From contig CAWEPH010000006.1 of assembly GCA_963810915.1 (NCBI GenBank), positions 248,001 through 312,000 of the forward strand: a DNA stretch of 64,000 nucleotides. The letters run 5' to 3'. Source of the DNA: JAOUEA01 sp963810915. Lineage in GTDB: Bacteria; Actinomycetota; UBA4738; HRBIN12. Shown piece after piece: positions 37,521-46,525 of this stretch. Each line of letters starts with the position of its first letter. Positions within the stretch are counted from its first letter, which is position 1. The position numbers and the translations under genes were made by a program. Below the pieces are notes generated by a model. It made no database searches, was not told the DNA's origin, and saw only the letters and a program-made list of their open reading frames with translations.

Positions 37521-38912
37521 CTAGCTCTCCTCAGACGGCTCGGCGGGAGCGACGTCGGCGGCGGGTGTCTCCTCCGTGGAGGACCCGTCCTCGGGTGCGG
37601 CGTCTTCGTCGCTCTCGGCTTCGGTCTCGATATCGGCACGCTCCACCAGAAGGTCGAGGGCCTTACTCCTGATGATATCCCCGGCCAGACTTACGATCTG
37701 TCCGCTCCGGTCGAGTTGTTTGGCGAGTTCCTTGGGATCGCGCCCGTACGCCTGGGCGAGGCCGCCGATCTCGGCGCCGATCTCGTCGGCGGTGACCTCG
37801 AGGTCGGCGGCGCGCGCGATGCCTTCCAGCACGAGGTCCGCCTTGATCCCACGGATCGCGTGATCGCGGGAGTCCTCACGCAGACGCGCCTCGTCCCAGC
37901 CCTGCGTCTCGAGCAGCTGCTCGAGGGTGACGCCGGAGCGTTCGGCCCGCTCGCGCGAATGCGCGATGCGGTGCTCGGTCTCCTCCTCCACGAGCGAGTC
38001 GGGGAGCTCCACGTCGACCTCGTCGATCATGGCCTGCAGCGCGCGATCGCGGATCACGCCCTGGGCCTCGCGCTCCTTCAGCTCGTGGAGCCGCTCGCGC
38101 AGGTCGTCCTTCAGCTGGGCCAGCGTGTCGAACTCCGAGGCGGTCTTCGCGAACTCGTCGTCCACCGCCGGGAGCTTGCGCGCCTTCACGTCCTTCACGA
38201 GGACGCGGTAGGTGACCGGTGTGCCGGCGAGCGGGTCGCCGTAGCGCGCCGGCACCTCGTCGGCAACGTCGAGGATCTCCCCCGCCTTCTTGCCCAGGAG
38301 TTCGGCGTCGAGCGCCGCGCCGAACTCGGCGGAGCCGACGAAGTACAGGTAGTCGGTGCGCTCGAGGTCCTCGAGGTCGCCCCCGCTCCCCGTTGCCTTG
38401 ATGTCGACGGTGACGAAGTCCTTGTCGATGACCGGACGATCGGCGGGCTCGAGCTCCGCGAACCGCTCGCGCAGGCGCTCGATCCACTCGTCGATCTCCT
38501 CGTCGGAGACCGACGTGTCCGGCGCCTCCACCTTCACCCCGGTGTAGTCCGCCTCGGTGAGCTCCAGGCGCGGGCGCACCTCCACGACGGCCGTGAAGAT
38601 CAGCGGGGCCGTGTCCTCGAAGGCCTCCAGGTCGATCTCGGGGTCGGTGATGGGCGCGAGGTCCTCGTCGGTGATGGCGCGCCGGTAGTACTGGGGCACG
38701 GCGGCGTTGAGGAACTCCTCGTGCACCACGTCGCGACCGACCTGGGTGTCGATGATGGGCTTCGGCACCTTGCCCTTGCGGAACCCGGGGATCTTGACCT
38801 GGTTGGCCACGCTCCGATACGCCGAATCGAGGTCCTTGGTGTACTCCTCGACGGGCACCTCGATCGTGAGTTTGACGGTGTGTTTGGCGGTGTTCTCGAC
38901 GGTCGTTTGCAT
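37521..38912 (-). CDS. tig: trigger factor
   Basis: A 463-residue ribosome-bound chaperone and prolyl isomerase. The ribosome-binding signature VKIPGFRKGKVPKPII lies in the N-terminal domain. An FKBP-type domain follows (about residues 155-235), then a helical C-terminal domain with a long acidic tail. First gene of the tig-clpP-clpX operon, start ATG 38912. Confidence 0.96.
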   Translation of the reverse strand: MQTTVENTAKHTVKLTIEVPVEEYTKDLDSAYRSVANQVKIPGFRKGKVPKPIIDTQVGRDVVHEEFLNAAVPQYYRRAITDEDLAPITDPEIDLEAFEDTAPLIFTAVVEVRPRLELTEADYTGVKVEAPDTSVSDEEIDEWIERLRERFAELEPADRPVIDKDFVTVDIKATGSGGDLEDLERTDYLYFVGSAEFGAALDAELLGKKAGEILDVADEVPARYGDPLAGTPVTYRVLVKDVKARKLPAVDDEFAKTASEFDTLAQLKDDLRERLHELKEREAQGVIRDRALQAMIDEVDVELPDSLVEEETEHRIAHSRERAERSGVTLEQLLETQGWDEARLREDSRDHAIRGIKADLVLEGIARAADLEVTADEIGAEIGGLAQAYGRDPKELAKQLDRSGQIVSLAGDIIRSKALDLLVERADIETEAESDEDAAPEDGSSTEETPAADVAPAEPSEES

Positions 38913-38944
38913 ACGTCCGTTCAGGCTACCCGAGATCGATGCGC

Positions 38945-38964
38945 CCGCCCCGGGGCCGGGGCGG
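38945..38964 (-). terminator. hairpin downstream of the PNPOx-family gene
   Basis: CCGCCCCGG and CCGGGGCGG pair with a 2-base gap, 9 bases after the minus-strand stop at 38973 and before the tig start. It likely separates the two transcripts. Confidence 0.6.
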
Positions 38965-38972
38965 CACGCCTG

Positions 38973-39473
38973 CTAGGCGTTGCCCATCCCCGCCCGCCAG
39001 ACCGTGTGCACGGGAGCGGGATCGCCATGTCCCGTCGAACGGGTGAGCAGGCATCCGTCGATCAGGAATGCGAACAGGCTCTGCTGCTCGAACCCCGGGG
39101 GCGGAGCATCCTGCCGGCGTTCACCCAGGAACCGCCCTGTGAGCGCGGCGCGCAGAGCCGGATCCGTCTGGAGTTCCGCGATCCCCGTCAGGTAGAACGC
39201 GTCTTCGTTGTCGTCGGCAGGGAAGGCGTGCATCGCGTATCGACCGTCCCGCGCGAGATCGTCGCGCTTGGGCGAGGGGACGATGAACGCGAACAGCCCG
39301 TCATCGGTGAGCAACGGACACATCGGATGCACCCTCGGTCCGCCGTCGCGTCGCACGGTGGCGAGGAACGCGAGGCCCACGCCGAACTGGTACAGGAGCC
39401 CGCGGCCGGCTTCCGCCAGGTCCGGCCGCTCGCGCACGAACCCGCCCCAGGTGACCCCGCGTCGCTGCGACAT
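38973..39473 (-). CDS. pyridoxamine 5'-phosphate oxidase-fold protein
   Basis: A 166-residue split-barrel flavin-binding-fold protein. LAFLATVRRDGGPRVHPMCP and LFAFIVPSPKRDDLARDGRY are the FMN- or F420-contact strands typical of the PNPOx-like superfamily. In actinobacteria many such proteins use F420 or heme. The cofactor cannot be decided from sequence alone. It is a single gene ended by the hairpin at 38945 and divergent from the inositol-phosphatase-family gene. Confidence 0.75.
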   Translation of the reverse strand: MSQRRGVTWGGFVRERPDLAEAGRGLLYQFGVGLAFLATVRRDGGPRVHPMCPLLTDDGLFAFIVPSPKRDDLARDGRYAMHAFPADDNEDAFYLTGIAELQTDPALRAALTGRFLGERRQDAPPPGFEQQSLFAFLIDGCLLTRSTGHGDPAPVHTVWRAGMGNA

Positions 39474-39540
39474 CTCGACATCGTGCCACCGCCTGCCGAC
39501 ACCCGGCGAGCCGCCCCTCGGGCTTGGGTAGGCTTCGGTC

Positions 39541-40302
39541 GTGTTCGAAGCACGAGCTGGCGTTCGCGCTCGGGTTGGCCGACCGCGCGGCTGCGATCGG
39601 GATGAGTGTCTTCCGCGGCGACGTGCGCGTGCGGATCAAGGCGGACCTGAGCCCCGTGACCCAGGCCGACACCGCGATCGAGGCCATGGTGCGCGAACAG
39701 GTCGCCGCATCCTTCCCCGGCGATCGTGTGATGGGCGAGGAGGAAGGGGGCGACGCCACGGGCGACGGGCGCGTCTGGATCGTCGATCCGATCGACGCGA
39801 CGGCCAACTTCGCGCGGGGCATCCCGATCTGGGCGACGCTGATCGCGCTGCAGGTCGACGGTGACCAGGTCCTCGGCGTGGTGGACGCTCCTGCCCTCGG
39901 GGAGCGCTACGAAGGGGTGCGCGGCGCGGGCGCGCGGTGCAACGGGGACGTGCTGGCCGTGAGCGACCTCACCGACCTGCCCTCCTCGCAGGTGCTGTTC
40001 GCGGGGCTCGGACCCTGGATCCGCGAACCACGGGCCGACGCCGTGCTCACGGTGTTCGCCGAGGCCAAGCGCACCCGGGGCTTCGGTGACTTCTGGGGCC
40101 ACATGCTGGTGGCGCGCGGGAGCGCCGAGGCGATGGTCGAGCCCGAACTCTCGCTCTGGGACTACGCGGCGCTGGTGCCGATCGTCGAGGAGGCGGGGGG
40201 CGCATGAGCGCCATGGACGGTGGACCGCTCCGCCACGGCGGGAGCGTGCTCACGAGCAACGGTGCGATCCACGACGAGCTCGTGCGACGCTTCTCCGCCT
40301 GA
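39541..40302 (+). CDS. inositol monophosphatase / histidinol-phosphatase family (frameshifts at both ends)
   Basis: A Mg-dependent phosphatase, about 250 residues. Metal-site motifs are GEEEGG, DPIDATANFARGIPIW and the late LWDYAALVPIVEEAGG, arranged as in actinobacterial HisN. The main frame stops at a TGA at 40205, but the next frame continues SAMDGGPLRHGGSVLTSN and ends at TGA 40302, as in relatives. The first residues also need a shift near 39550 to join a GTG start. The limits given assume two single-base errors. The substrate may be histidinol phosphate or inositol phosphate. Confidence 0.8.
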
Positions 40303-40303
40303 A

Positions 40304-41272
40304 TCAGATCTCCAAACGTTCGCCGAGATCGCCGGCGCTGGCCATCACCACGTTCGCGGCCGCCACGTCCTGTACCCCCAACCCCGTCAGGTCGCAGACC
40401 GTCAGCTGGTCCGCACCGGTTCGCCCGGCCGCCGTGCCCTCGCATACGGCGCCCAGCTCCACCGCACGGTCGGCCTCGCCCGGCGCATGCTGGAGCTCAC
40501 CGAGCCGTAGGCATTGATCCCGCGCGTCGACCACGAGCACGTCCGCGTCCTGCAGGATCGCCGGGTCCAGCTCCTGCTTGTCGACGCCGTCGGAGCCCAC
40601 CGCGGTCACGTGCGCGCCCGGCTTCAACCAGGTCCGCTGCACGAGCGGCTCGCGCGCCGCGGTGCAGGTGATCACCACGTCGGCATCCTCGACCGCTTGC
40701 TGCACCGACGACGCTGCCGTCACCGTCGCTCCGTCCACCCGCGGCCGCAGGTCATCGACGCACGCCGACGCGTGGTCGGGGTCGCGTCCCCAGACACGCA
40801 CGTCCACGAAGCCGGGACGCACCACGCCGAGGGCCTCGAGCTGCTGGCGCGCCTGCCCGCCGGTGCCGACGACGGCCACGGTGCGGACCCGTTCGGGCGC
40901 GAGGTGCTTGGCCGCGACGCCGCCCGCCGCTCCCGTCCGCAGATCGGTGATGAAGCCGTTGTCGAGCAGGAACGCAGCCGGCGTGCCGTCGCGGGCGTCG
41001 AACACGGCGACCATCCCGTCGATCGCGGGGGGATCCTGTGCGTAGAAGCCGCTCGCCGCCTTCACGGCGTAGAACCTCCCGCCGTGCAGGTATCCGGCCT
41101 TCACGTGGATCTCCCCCTCGGCCTCGGGGACGTTCAGATGGATGACGTCGGGCAGCTCGGCGCCGCCGGTGGAGTAGGCGATGAACGCCTGTTCACAGGC
41201 GTCGATGCACGCCGCCATCGTGAGGGCGTCCCGCACGTCGGCCTCGCGGAGGATGCGCACGACCCGCTTCAT
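40304..41272 (-). CDS. ornithine cyclodeaminase / mu-crystallin family protein
   Basis: A 322-residue NAD(P)-dependent enzyme. The substrate-domain motif HVKAGYLHGGRFYAVKAASG is followed by Rossmann GTGGQARQQLEAL (about residues 136-148) and GSDGVDKQEL. The family includes ornithine cyclodeaminase, alanine dehydrogenase and imine reductases such as ketimine reductase. The exact member is unclear. It converges with the inositol-phosphatase-family gene (1 base apart) and starts upstream of the His-rich protein's divergent promoter. Confidence 0.8.
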   Translation of the reverse strand: MKRVVRILREADVRDALTMAACIDACEQAFIAYSTGGAELPDVIHLNVPEAEGEIHVKAGYLHGGRFYAVKAASGFYAQDPPAIDGMVAVFDARDGTPAAFLLDNGFITDLRTGAAGGVAAKHLAPERVRTVAVVGTGGQARQQLEALGVVRPGFVDVRVWGRDPDHASACVDDLRPRVDGATVTAASSVQQAVEDADVVITCTAAREPLVQRTWLKPGAHVTAVGSDGVDKQELDPAILQDADVLVVDARDQCLRLGELQHAPGEADRAVELGAVCEGTAAGRTGADQLTVCDLTGLGVQDVAAANVVMASAGDLGERLEI

Positions 41273-41330
41273 GCCGCGCAGCGTAGCCGGGCCGCGGGCG
41301 AAGGTGTCGATCGCTGACCTCGGGAATCGT

Positions 41331-41373
41331 TTGTCACATCGCGAACGTTAGAGGTAGCATCGAAACGTTCGCG
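41331..41373 (+). promoter_or_regulatory. promoter with operator-like inverted repeat
   Basis: TTGTCA (41331-41336) and TAGCAT (41355-41360) are 18 bases apart. They are overlaid by an inverted repeat whose arms are CGCGAACGTT (41340-41349) and AACGTTCGCG (41364-41373). A related half-site GAGCGAACG follows. The arms bracket the -10, so a repressor bound there would block the His-rich gene. Confidence 0.6.
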
Positions 41374-41415
41374 CTAGAGCGAACGCCAGAACACACTCGG
41401 AAGGAGGTGAAGCAG

Positions 41416-41736
41416 ATGCCACGACCCAGGCAATACGACAGCGACGCCCAGCGGGCGCGCGCCTGGCGCCAGCGTCGGGCGGAGGAGCTTCGTGCGGATC
41501 TCGCGCGCAGGCTCCGCGAGGCCGACGACGAGACGATCGAACGACTCGTCGGGATGGTCCCGATGCCCGCGTTGATGCGCCTCGACAGAGCGCTGGAGTG
41601 GGCGGAACACCCTGAGCGTGCGCCCGAACACGGTGAACACCGTCACGGGCCGCGTCGCGGGCACCACCACCACCACGGCCACGGTCCGTTCGGACACCGC
41701 GGCCGGCGCCACGAACACGACCACCCCGTCGCGTGA
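41416..41736 (+). CDS. small histidine-rich protein
   Basis: A 106-residue protein. The start is ATG 41416 with a perfect AAGGAGGTGA ribosome site at 41401-41410. The first 60 residues are a charged helical region (AQRARAWRQRRAEELRADLA). The C-terminal 35 residues contain HRHGPRRGHHHHHGHGPFGH, a likely Ni, Zn or Cu binding tail. I do not recognise a family. The clear promoter and palindrome suggest a regulated, strongly expressed gene, perhaps in metal storage or sensing; that is inference. Confidence 0.7.
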   Translation: MPRPRQYDSDAQRARAWRQRRAEELRADLARRLREADDETIERLVGMVPMPALMRLDRALEWAEHPERAPEHGEHRHGPRRGHHHHHGHGPFGHRGRRHEHDHPVA

Positions 41737-41883
41737 GCGCCCGCCGGTGCGAGGGCTGGGTTCCGGAGCCCGGTCCTCGACGTGGCGGCGCTCGGCCCCC
41801 TCTGGGTGAGCCAGTCGTCCATGTCTGATGCTCGAGTAGCCCCTAGCGTGGGAAGAGAACGGAGTCGAGGAGGGTCGTGGACG

Positions 41884-42213
41884 ATGAAGACGGAGATGAA
41901 CCCCTACGAGCTCTTCGAGACGGAGCTCCCGACGCTCGCCGCGTGCTTCGATGACGTCGTGCAGGCGCAGATCGGGTTGCCGGGGCTCGACCCGAAGACG
42001 AAGCAACTCGTGAACATCGCGATCCAGACGGCCAACGGCAACGTCCGCGGCATCGGCTGGCACGCCTCCATGGCCCGCCGTCAGGGTGCCACGCGCGAGG
42101 AGGTCGTCGGGGCCGTCGCGCTCAACCTGCACCTGAGCGGCCTCGCCGCCGTGCTGAACGCGCTTCCCGCGGCCATCGACGGCTACGACGGTGCCGTCGC
42201 CCCCGAGATCTGA
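41884..42213 (+). CDS. carboxymuconolactone decarboxylase-like (AhpD-fold) protein
   Basis: A 109-residue AhpD-fold protein: LDPKTKQLVNIAIQTANGN, then WHASMARRQGATREEVVGAV and a glycine/leucine-rich C-terminus. The Cys-x-x-Cys pair used by redox-active AhpD proteins is absent; only the His in GWHASMA remains. ATG 41884 has GAGGAGGG upstream. It lies between the His-rich gene and the aminotransferase on the same strand. A decarboxylase or non-redox role is more likely than peroxidase repair. Confidence 0.75.
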   Translation: MKTEMNPYELFETELPTLAACFDDVVQAQIGLPGLDPKTKQLVNIAIQTANGNVRGIGWHASMARRQGATREEVVGAVALNLHLSGLAAVLNALPAAIDGYDGAVAPEI

Positions 42214-42290
42214 GGTCGTTCAGGCGCCGGAGTGCTCGTCGCCGGCCAGCGGCCGGTGCTACGTTGCCGGGACGACCCCCAGGAGGACCG

Positions 42291-43430
42291 ATGGACATCG
42301 ACCTGTTCGAGATGGAGCGCTACCAATCCCTGTACTGGCATCAGGTGGAGTACGACCTGTCCGAGTCCGGGGTGTTGCCGATGACGATCCGGGAACTGCT
42401 CGGCCCAGCGGCCGACGCCGAGGCTTTCATCTCCGGCATGTATCTGGGCTACCCGCTCTCGGAGGGGTCGTTCGAGACGCGTGCGAACATCGCCGCCTGG
42501 TACCCGGACGCGACGGCCGAGCACGTGACCGTCATGAACGGGGGTTCGGAGGCCAACTTCCTGACGCTGTGGAGCCTGCTGAAGCCCGGTGACCGCCTCG
42601 CGTTCATGATCCCCAACTACATGCAGGGCTGGGGACTCGGACGGCATTTCGGCAAGGCCACCGATCCGTTCCGGTTGAAGCTGCGCGACGGCCGTTGGGC
42701 GCTCGACACGGACGAACTCGACGAGGCGGTCGGCAAGAAGACCAAGGTCGTCATGGTCTGCAACCCGAACAACCCGACCGGGCACGTCCTCACCGAGGAG
42801 GAGATGGACGCCGTCGTGGCGGCCGCGGAACGCGTCGGCGCGTGGATCGTGGCCGACGAGATCTACCGGGGTGCCGAGCTCGACATGGACGTCAGTTCCC
42901 CAACGTTCTTCGGACGCTACGACAAGGTCGTGATCACCAGTGGCCTCTCCAAGGCCTTCGCGATGCCGGGCCTCCGGTTCGGCTGGACGGTCGCGCCCCC
43001 GGAGATCATCGAGCGGATCTGGGAGCGGCACGACTACACCACCCTCGCACCGTCGATGGTCGCGGACCGGCTCGCCGCGTTGGCGATGCTCCCGGACGTG
43101 CGGGAGTCGATCCTCGCGCGCACCCGCACGATCCTGCGGGCCAACTACCCCTCGTTGGACGCCTGGCTGCGCACGCACGAAGACGTCTTCTCGTGGGTGC
43201 GTCCCACCGCCGGCGCGATCCAGTACGTGAAGTACGACCTGCCGCTCGGCGCTCGGGCACTCGTCGAGAGGATCAGGGTAGAGAAGAGCGTCCTGCTGGT
43301 CCCCGGGTCGCAGTTCGGCCTCAAGAAGGGACTGCGGTTCGGGTTCGGCTACGACATCGAACGGACCCTCAAGGCCTTGCTCCTGGTGGACGAGGTGCTC
43401 GCCGAGGTCGCGCCGGCCTCCGAAGGCTAG
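42291..43430 (+). CDS. PLP-dependent class I/II aminotransferase
   Basis: A 379-residue fold type I enzyme. VMNGGSEANFLTLWSLLKPGD binds the cofactor phosphate, VCNPNNPTGHVL carries the conserved Asn, and ADEIYRGAEL the Asp. SGLSKAFAMPGLRFG contains the Schiff-base Lys. The substrate is not predictable; an amino acid or a modified arginine/ornithine is possible given the ornithine-cyclodeaminase-family neighbour. ATG 42291 has AGGAGG at good spacing. The 3' end overlaps the ABC ATPase stop on the opposite strand by 4 bases. Confidence 0.85.
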   Translation: MDIDLFEMERYQSLYWHQVEYDLSESGVLPMTIRELLGPAADAEAFISGMYLGYPLSEGSFETRANIAAWYPDATAEHVTVMNGGSEANFLTLWSLLKPGDRLAFMIPNYMQGWGLGRHFGKATDPFRLKLRDGRWALDTDELDEAVGKKTKVVMVCNPNNPTGHVLTEEEMDAVVAAAERVGAWIVADEIYRGAELDMDVSSPTFFGRYDKVVITSGLSKAFAMPGLRFGWTVAPPEIIERIWERHDYTTLAPSMVADRLAALAMLPDVRESILARTRTILRANYPSLDAWLRTHEDVFSWVRPTAGAIQYVKYDLPLGARALVERIRVEKSVLLVPGSQFGLKKGLRFGFGYDIERTLKALLLVDEVLAEVAPASEG

Positions 43431-44098
43431 GCGACGAGCCGGCCGTCGCGGATCTCGACGCTCCGATCCGCGTAGCCGATCATCCGGGTGTCGTGGGTGA
43501 CCACGACCGCCGCCGTGCCGCGGCCCTTCACCTCGTTGCGGATCAGCTCCATCACCTGCTCCCCCAGCTTCGTGTCCAGGGCGCTGGTTGGCTCGTCGAA
43601 CAGGACGAGTTCCGGCTCGTTCATCAGCGCGCGGCCGATCGCCACGCGCTGACGCTCGCCGCCCGAGAGCTGCGGCGGCGTGTTGTCCTTGCGATGCCCG
43701 AGACGGAGCTCGTCCAACAGCGTGACGGCGCGACGATCGACGTCCTTGCCACGCCGGCCCGCGACATCGGCCACCACCAAGAGGTTCTCCTTGGCCGTGA
43801 GGAACGGGACCAGGTTCGCGCCCTGGAAGACGAACCCCACGAACTCGCGGCGAAACCTCGTGAGCTCGCGACGGTCGAACTCTGTGATCAGGTGCGGGCC
43901 CACCAGGACGATGCCCTCGCTGGGCGACAGGAGCCCTCCGGCGATGGAGAGCAACGTGGTCTTGCCCGAGCCCGAGGGCCCCACCAGCGCCACCATCTCG
44001 TCGTCGCCGACGGAGAGGCTCGCGTGGTCGAGCGCGACGACCTCGTCGTCGCCTGAGCGGTACACCTTGCGGACTTCCTTCATGTCGAGGGCTGACAT
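43427..44098 (-). CDS. MacB/LolD-type ABC transporter ATPase
   Basis: A 223-residue ATPase. Walker A GPSGSGKTTLL, signature LSGGERQRVAIGRAL, Walker B ELVLFDEPTSALD and H-loop VVVTHDTRM are complete. The Q-loop region GFVFQGANLVPFLTAKEN is typical of the MacB/LolCDE group, which couple to FtsX-like permeases for lipoprotein, peptide or drug export. It is the last gene of a three-gene operon with two such permeases. Confidence 0.92.
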   Translation of the reverse strand: MSALDMKEVRKVYRSGDDEVVALDHASLSVGDDEMVALVGPSGSGKTTLLSIAGGLLSPSEGIVLVGPHLITEFDRRELTRFRREFVGFVFQGANLVPFLTAKENLLVVADVAGRRGKDVDRRAVTLLDELRLGHRKDNTPPQLSGGERQRVAIGRALMNEPELVLFDEPTSALDTKLGEQVMELIRNEVKGRGTAAVVVTHDTRMIGYADRSVEIRDGRLVA

Positions 44099-44111
44099 CG
44101 TGTGATCCTCC

Positions 44112-45216
44112 TCAGGCTCCGCCGACGGCGGAGGCGGGGTCGATACGGACGATCCTTCGGAACGAGATGGCGCTGCCGATCAAGGCGGCGGCGACCAGTC
44201 CGGCCGCCGTGAACACGAACCTGCCGAGTGAGAGCGTGAGCGGCACCGTGTCGGGGATCACGCGGGCGAGCCCGACCGCGAGCAGGCTGCCGAGCACGAG
44301 CGCGCCTCCGGCGATCAACACCGCCTGCAGCGTGAGTCCGGCGGCCAGCGTGCGTGACGAGGCACCGATCGCCTTGAGGATGCCGAGCAGGCCGATGCGC
44401 TCGATCGTGAGCAGCGCGAAGAATAGCGCGACGACGATCCCTGCCACCGCGAACGTCACCACGATGATCGAGTTGAAGACGCTGCTCTGCTCCTTCACGC
44501 CGGGCACCCCTGCGACGGCCTCGTCGATCGTGAGGGCGCTCACCGAGGGCACGGCCCGGCTCGATCGCCGACGCGAGCTCGGTGGGCGAGATCCCCTTCT
44601 CGGGGGTGACCAAGACGGCCTGGAACGTGCCCGGCGCGACCGCCGCGTCGGGGATGTTGGCGTTGAGCGCACGCCGCCATGTGGCCGGGTCGACCCAGAC
44701 TCCGCTCTGGAGGTTGTAGTCCGTGCCGTCCACCCAGCCAGCGACCTCTACCGGGACGCGGGCGCTGCCCAGTTCGATCGTATCGCCGAGCACCAGTCCC
44801 TCATCGCGCAGCGATGTGTCGGCGTAGCCCTGACCGGGGTCCGGCGGAGCCGGCACACGTAGGTTGGGAGCTTCGTACCCGAACAGCGCAACATCGGCAG
44901 GCGTCTCGCGGCCCGGGATGTGGCCCGCCAGCAGGGCGATGCCGAGGCCCGTGGCCTCGTGCACACCCAGTCACCTTCGCCACGGCCGCGCTCGGTCGGC
45001 GGCGCTCACGCGCGAACGGTCGATCGAGCCCTTGCTGTCCACGCTGTAGACGATCAACGGTGCCGACTGCGCCCGCAGCAGCCCCGTGGAGGATGCGACG
45101 AGCGCGTCCAGGATGCCGCCGAGGACGAGCAACAGCAGCACGATCAGCGTCAGGGCCGCCCCCGCCGTGACGAACCGGCTGGGACGCCGGATCAGCTCCC
45201 GCCAGGCCAGCTTCAT
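44112..45216 (-). CDS. FtsX-like ABC permease (two frameshifts)
   Basis: About 367 residues in three collinear pieces: an N-terminal helix (RFVTAGAALTLIVLLLLVLGGILDAL) followed by an extracytoplasmic domain (ALFGYEAPNLRVPAPPDPG, VWVDPATWRRAL) and three C-terminal helices ending IVRIDPASAVGGA. Frames break near 44970 and 44560. ATG 45216 overlaps the stop of the second permease (ATGA). The two permeases probably form a heterodimer. Confidence 0.85.
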
Positions 45217-46346
45217 GCGAGGCCTCCCCCCGCCAGACGCGCCGTCGCGGCCGCGGGATCGATCCGGACCACGCGACGCATGGCACCCACGGCCGCGGCG
45301 ACACCGAGGATCAGGATCGCCGCCGAGGAGACCAGCAGCACGCGCGGATCGACCTTCGCGGTGAACGTGTCGCTCGCGCTCGCGGACACGGCGAACACGG
45401 TGAGCGGCACCGCGATCGCCAGGGCCGCCAGGATCACGACGACCACCTGCAGCACGAGGCTCCGCAGGAGGAAGGCGCCGCTCGCGCCGACCGCGCGCAG
45501 GAGCGTCAGCGACGGCGTCTTCTGCACGGTGATGATGAGGAAGAAGAAGCCGGTGAGCAGGATCACGACGACGAACGCGAGCCCGAGGATGATGTTGAAG
45601 GACTGCTCGATCGAGGAGACGCCCGGGAGCGACGCCACGGCCGTCGGCAGGTCGAGGGCCTCCACGCCCCCCACCTCCTGCGTGATCGAGGCGGCGAGCG
45701 TCGACGCGTCCACCCCCGACGCGGGCTCGACCCCCACCAGGTTGGGGAGCACCGCCTTCGCGTCAGGGTTGGTGGTTCGCACCAGGTCCTCGTACGTGGA
45801 GAACGAGAGGAACAGGGTCGGCTGCACGTTGAACTGGATGTCCTTGGCGAGGCCCACGATGGTGACGGCGGTGTCGCCCGGCACCACGCGCAGCCGCTGG
45901 CCGATCCCGTATCCGGCACCCGCATCGGCGGCGCTCGCCACTGCCTCACCGTCGCGCTCGGGGAGCCGTCCAGCCGACAACGTGGTCGGGGACCCGGGAC
46001 CTCCGAGCTCGTAGCCGAAGATCGTCGTGTCCTGCAACTCGCCGCTCTCGAGCTGGGCGGTGAAGGAGCCCTCGCCGATGGGTCCCGCGGCCGCGACGCC
46101 GTCGACCGTCGACACGGCGGCGAGCTGTTGAGGCAGGATCCGGCTGCCGTCGACGGTGCGGCGCGCGTCGGCGCTGTAGACGAGGACCGAGGCCGACTGG
46201 TGCTCGAGCCCCCCGGTGAACTGACCGAGCAGCGAGCCCGCGAGGGCCTGCTGGAAGAGGATGAGGAACACGAGGAGGGCGACGGCTCCGGTGAGGAGCC
46301 CGAAGCGGAGCTTCGCACGCCTGATCTCCGCGAGTGCCAACCGCAT
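45213..46346 (-). CDS. FtsX-like ABC permease
   Basis: A 377-residue intact permease. First helix LRFGLLTGAVALLVFLILFQ, then a periplasmic MacB-PCD-like region (about residues 45-225) and three helices from FNIILGLAFVVVILLTGFFFLI to the end, finishing VRIDPAAATARLAGG like its partner. First gene of the exporter operon. It is divergent from the MerR/cobalamin regulator, with 179 bases between. Confidence 0.9.
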   Translation of the reverse strand: MRLALAEIRRAKLRFGLLTGAVALLVFLILFQQALAGSLLGQFTGGLEHQSASVLVYSADARRTVDGSRILPQQLAAVSTVDGVAAAGPIGEGSFTAQLESGELQDTTIFGYELGGPGSPTTLSAGRLPERDGEAVASAADAGAGYGIGQRLRVVPGDTAVTIVGLAKDIQFNVQPTLFLSFSTYEDLVRTTNPDAKAVLPNLVGVEPASGVDASTLAASITQEVGGVEALDLPTAVASLPGVSSIEQSFNIILGLAFVVVILLTGFFFLIITVQKTPSLTLLRAVGASGAFLLRSLVLQVVVVILAALAIAVPLTVFAVSASASDTFTAKVDPRVLLVSSAAILILGVAAAVGAMRRVVRIDPAAATARLAGGGLA

Positions 46347-46414
46347 GATGCGCCTTTCCGTGTCGACGGTTCCCGGTTCGTCCGGGGTCCTCGGTCAGTA
46401 TCCGATGCGATCGC

Positions 46415-46442
46415 TGCATGGATACTGGTATGAACCTATGCA
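46415..46442. promoter_or_regulatory. imperfect palindrome between exporter and MerR-type regulator
   Basis: TGCATGGATAC and GAACCTATGCA form an inverted repeat (8 of 11 positions paired) around TGGTAT. The right-hand box AACCTATGCA recurs exactly 60 bases on, at 46493-46502. The layout suits a regulator acting on both divergent transcripts. Confidence 0.5.
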
Positions 46443-46525
46443 ACCTCGAACCAGCTGTTGCCGCAGGCTCACGACGCCTGTGTTCTCATGATAACCTATG
46501 CAGACGTGAGACGAAACAGACGCAG

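Noticed and set aside
41340..41373. LexA/SOS box
   Set aside because: The GAAC and GTTC elements are not spaced as in the actinobacterial SOS box; the arms are much further apart.
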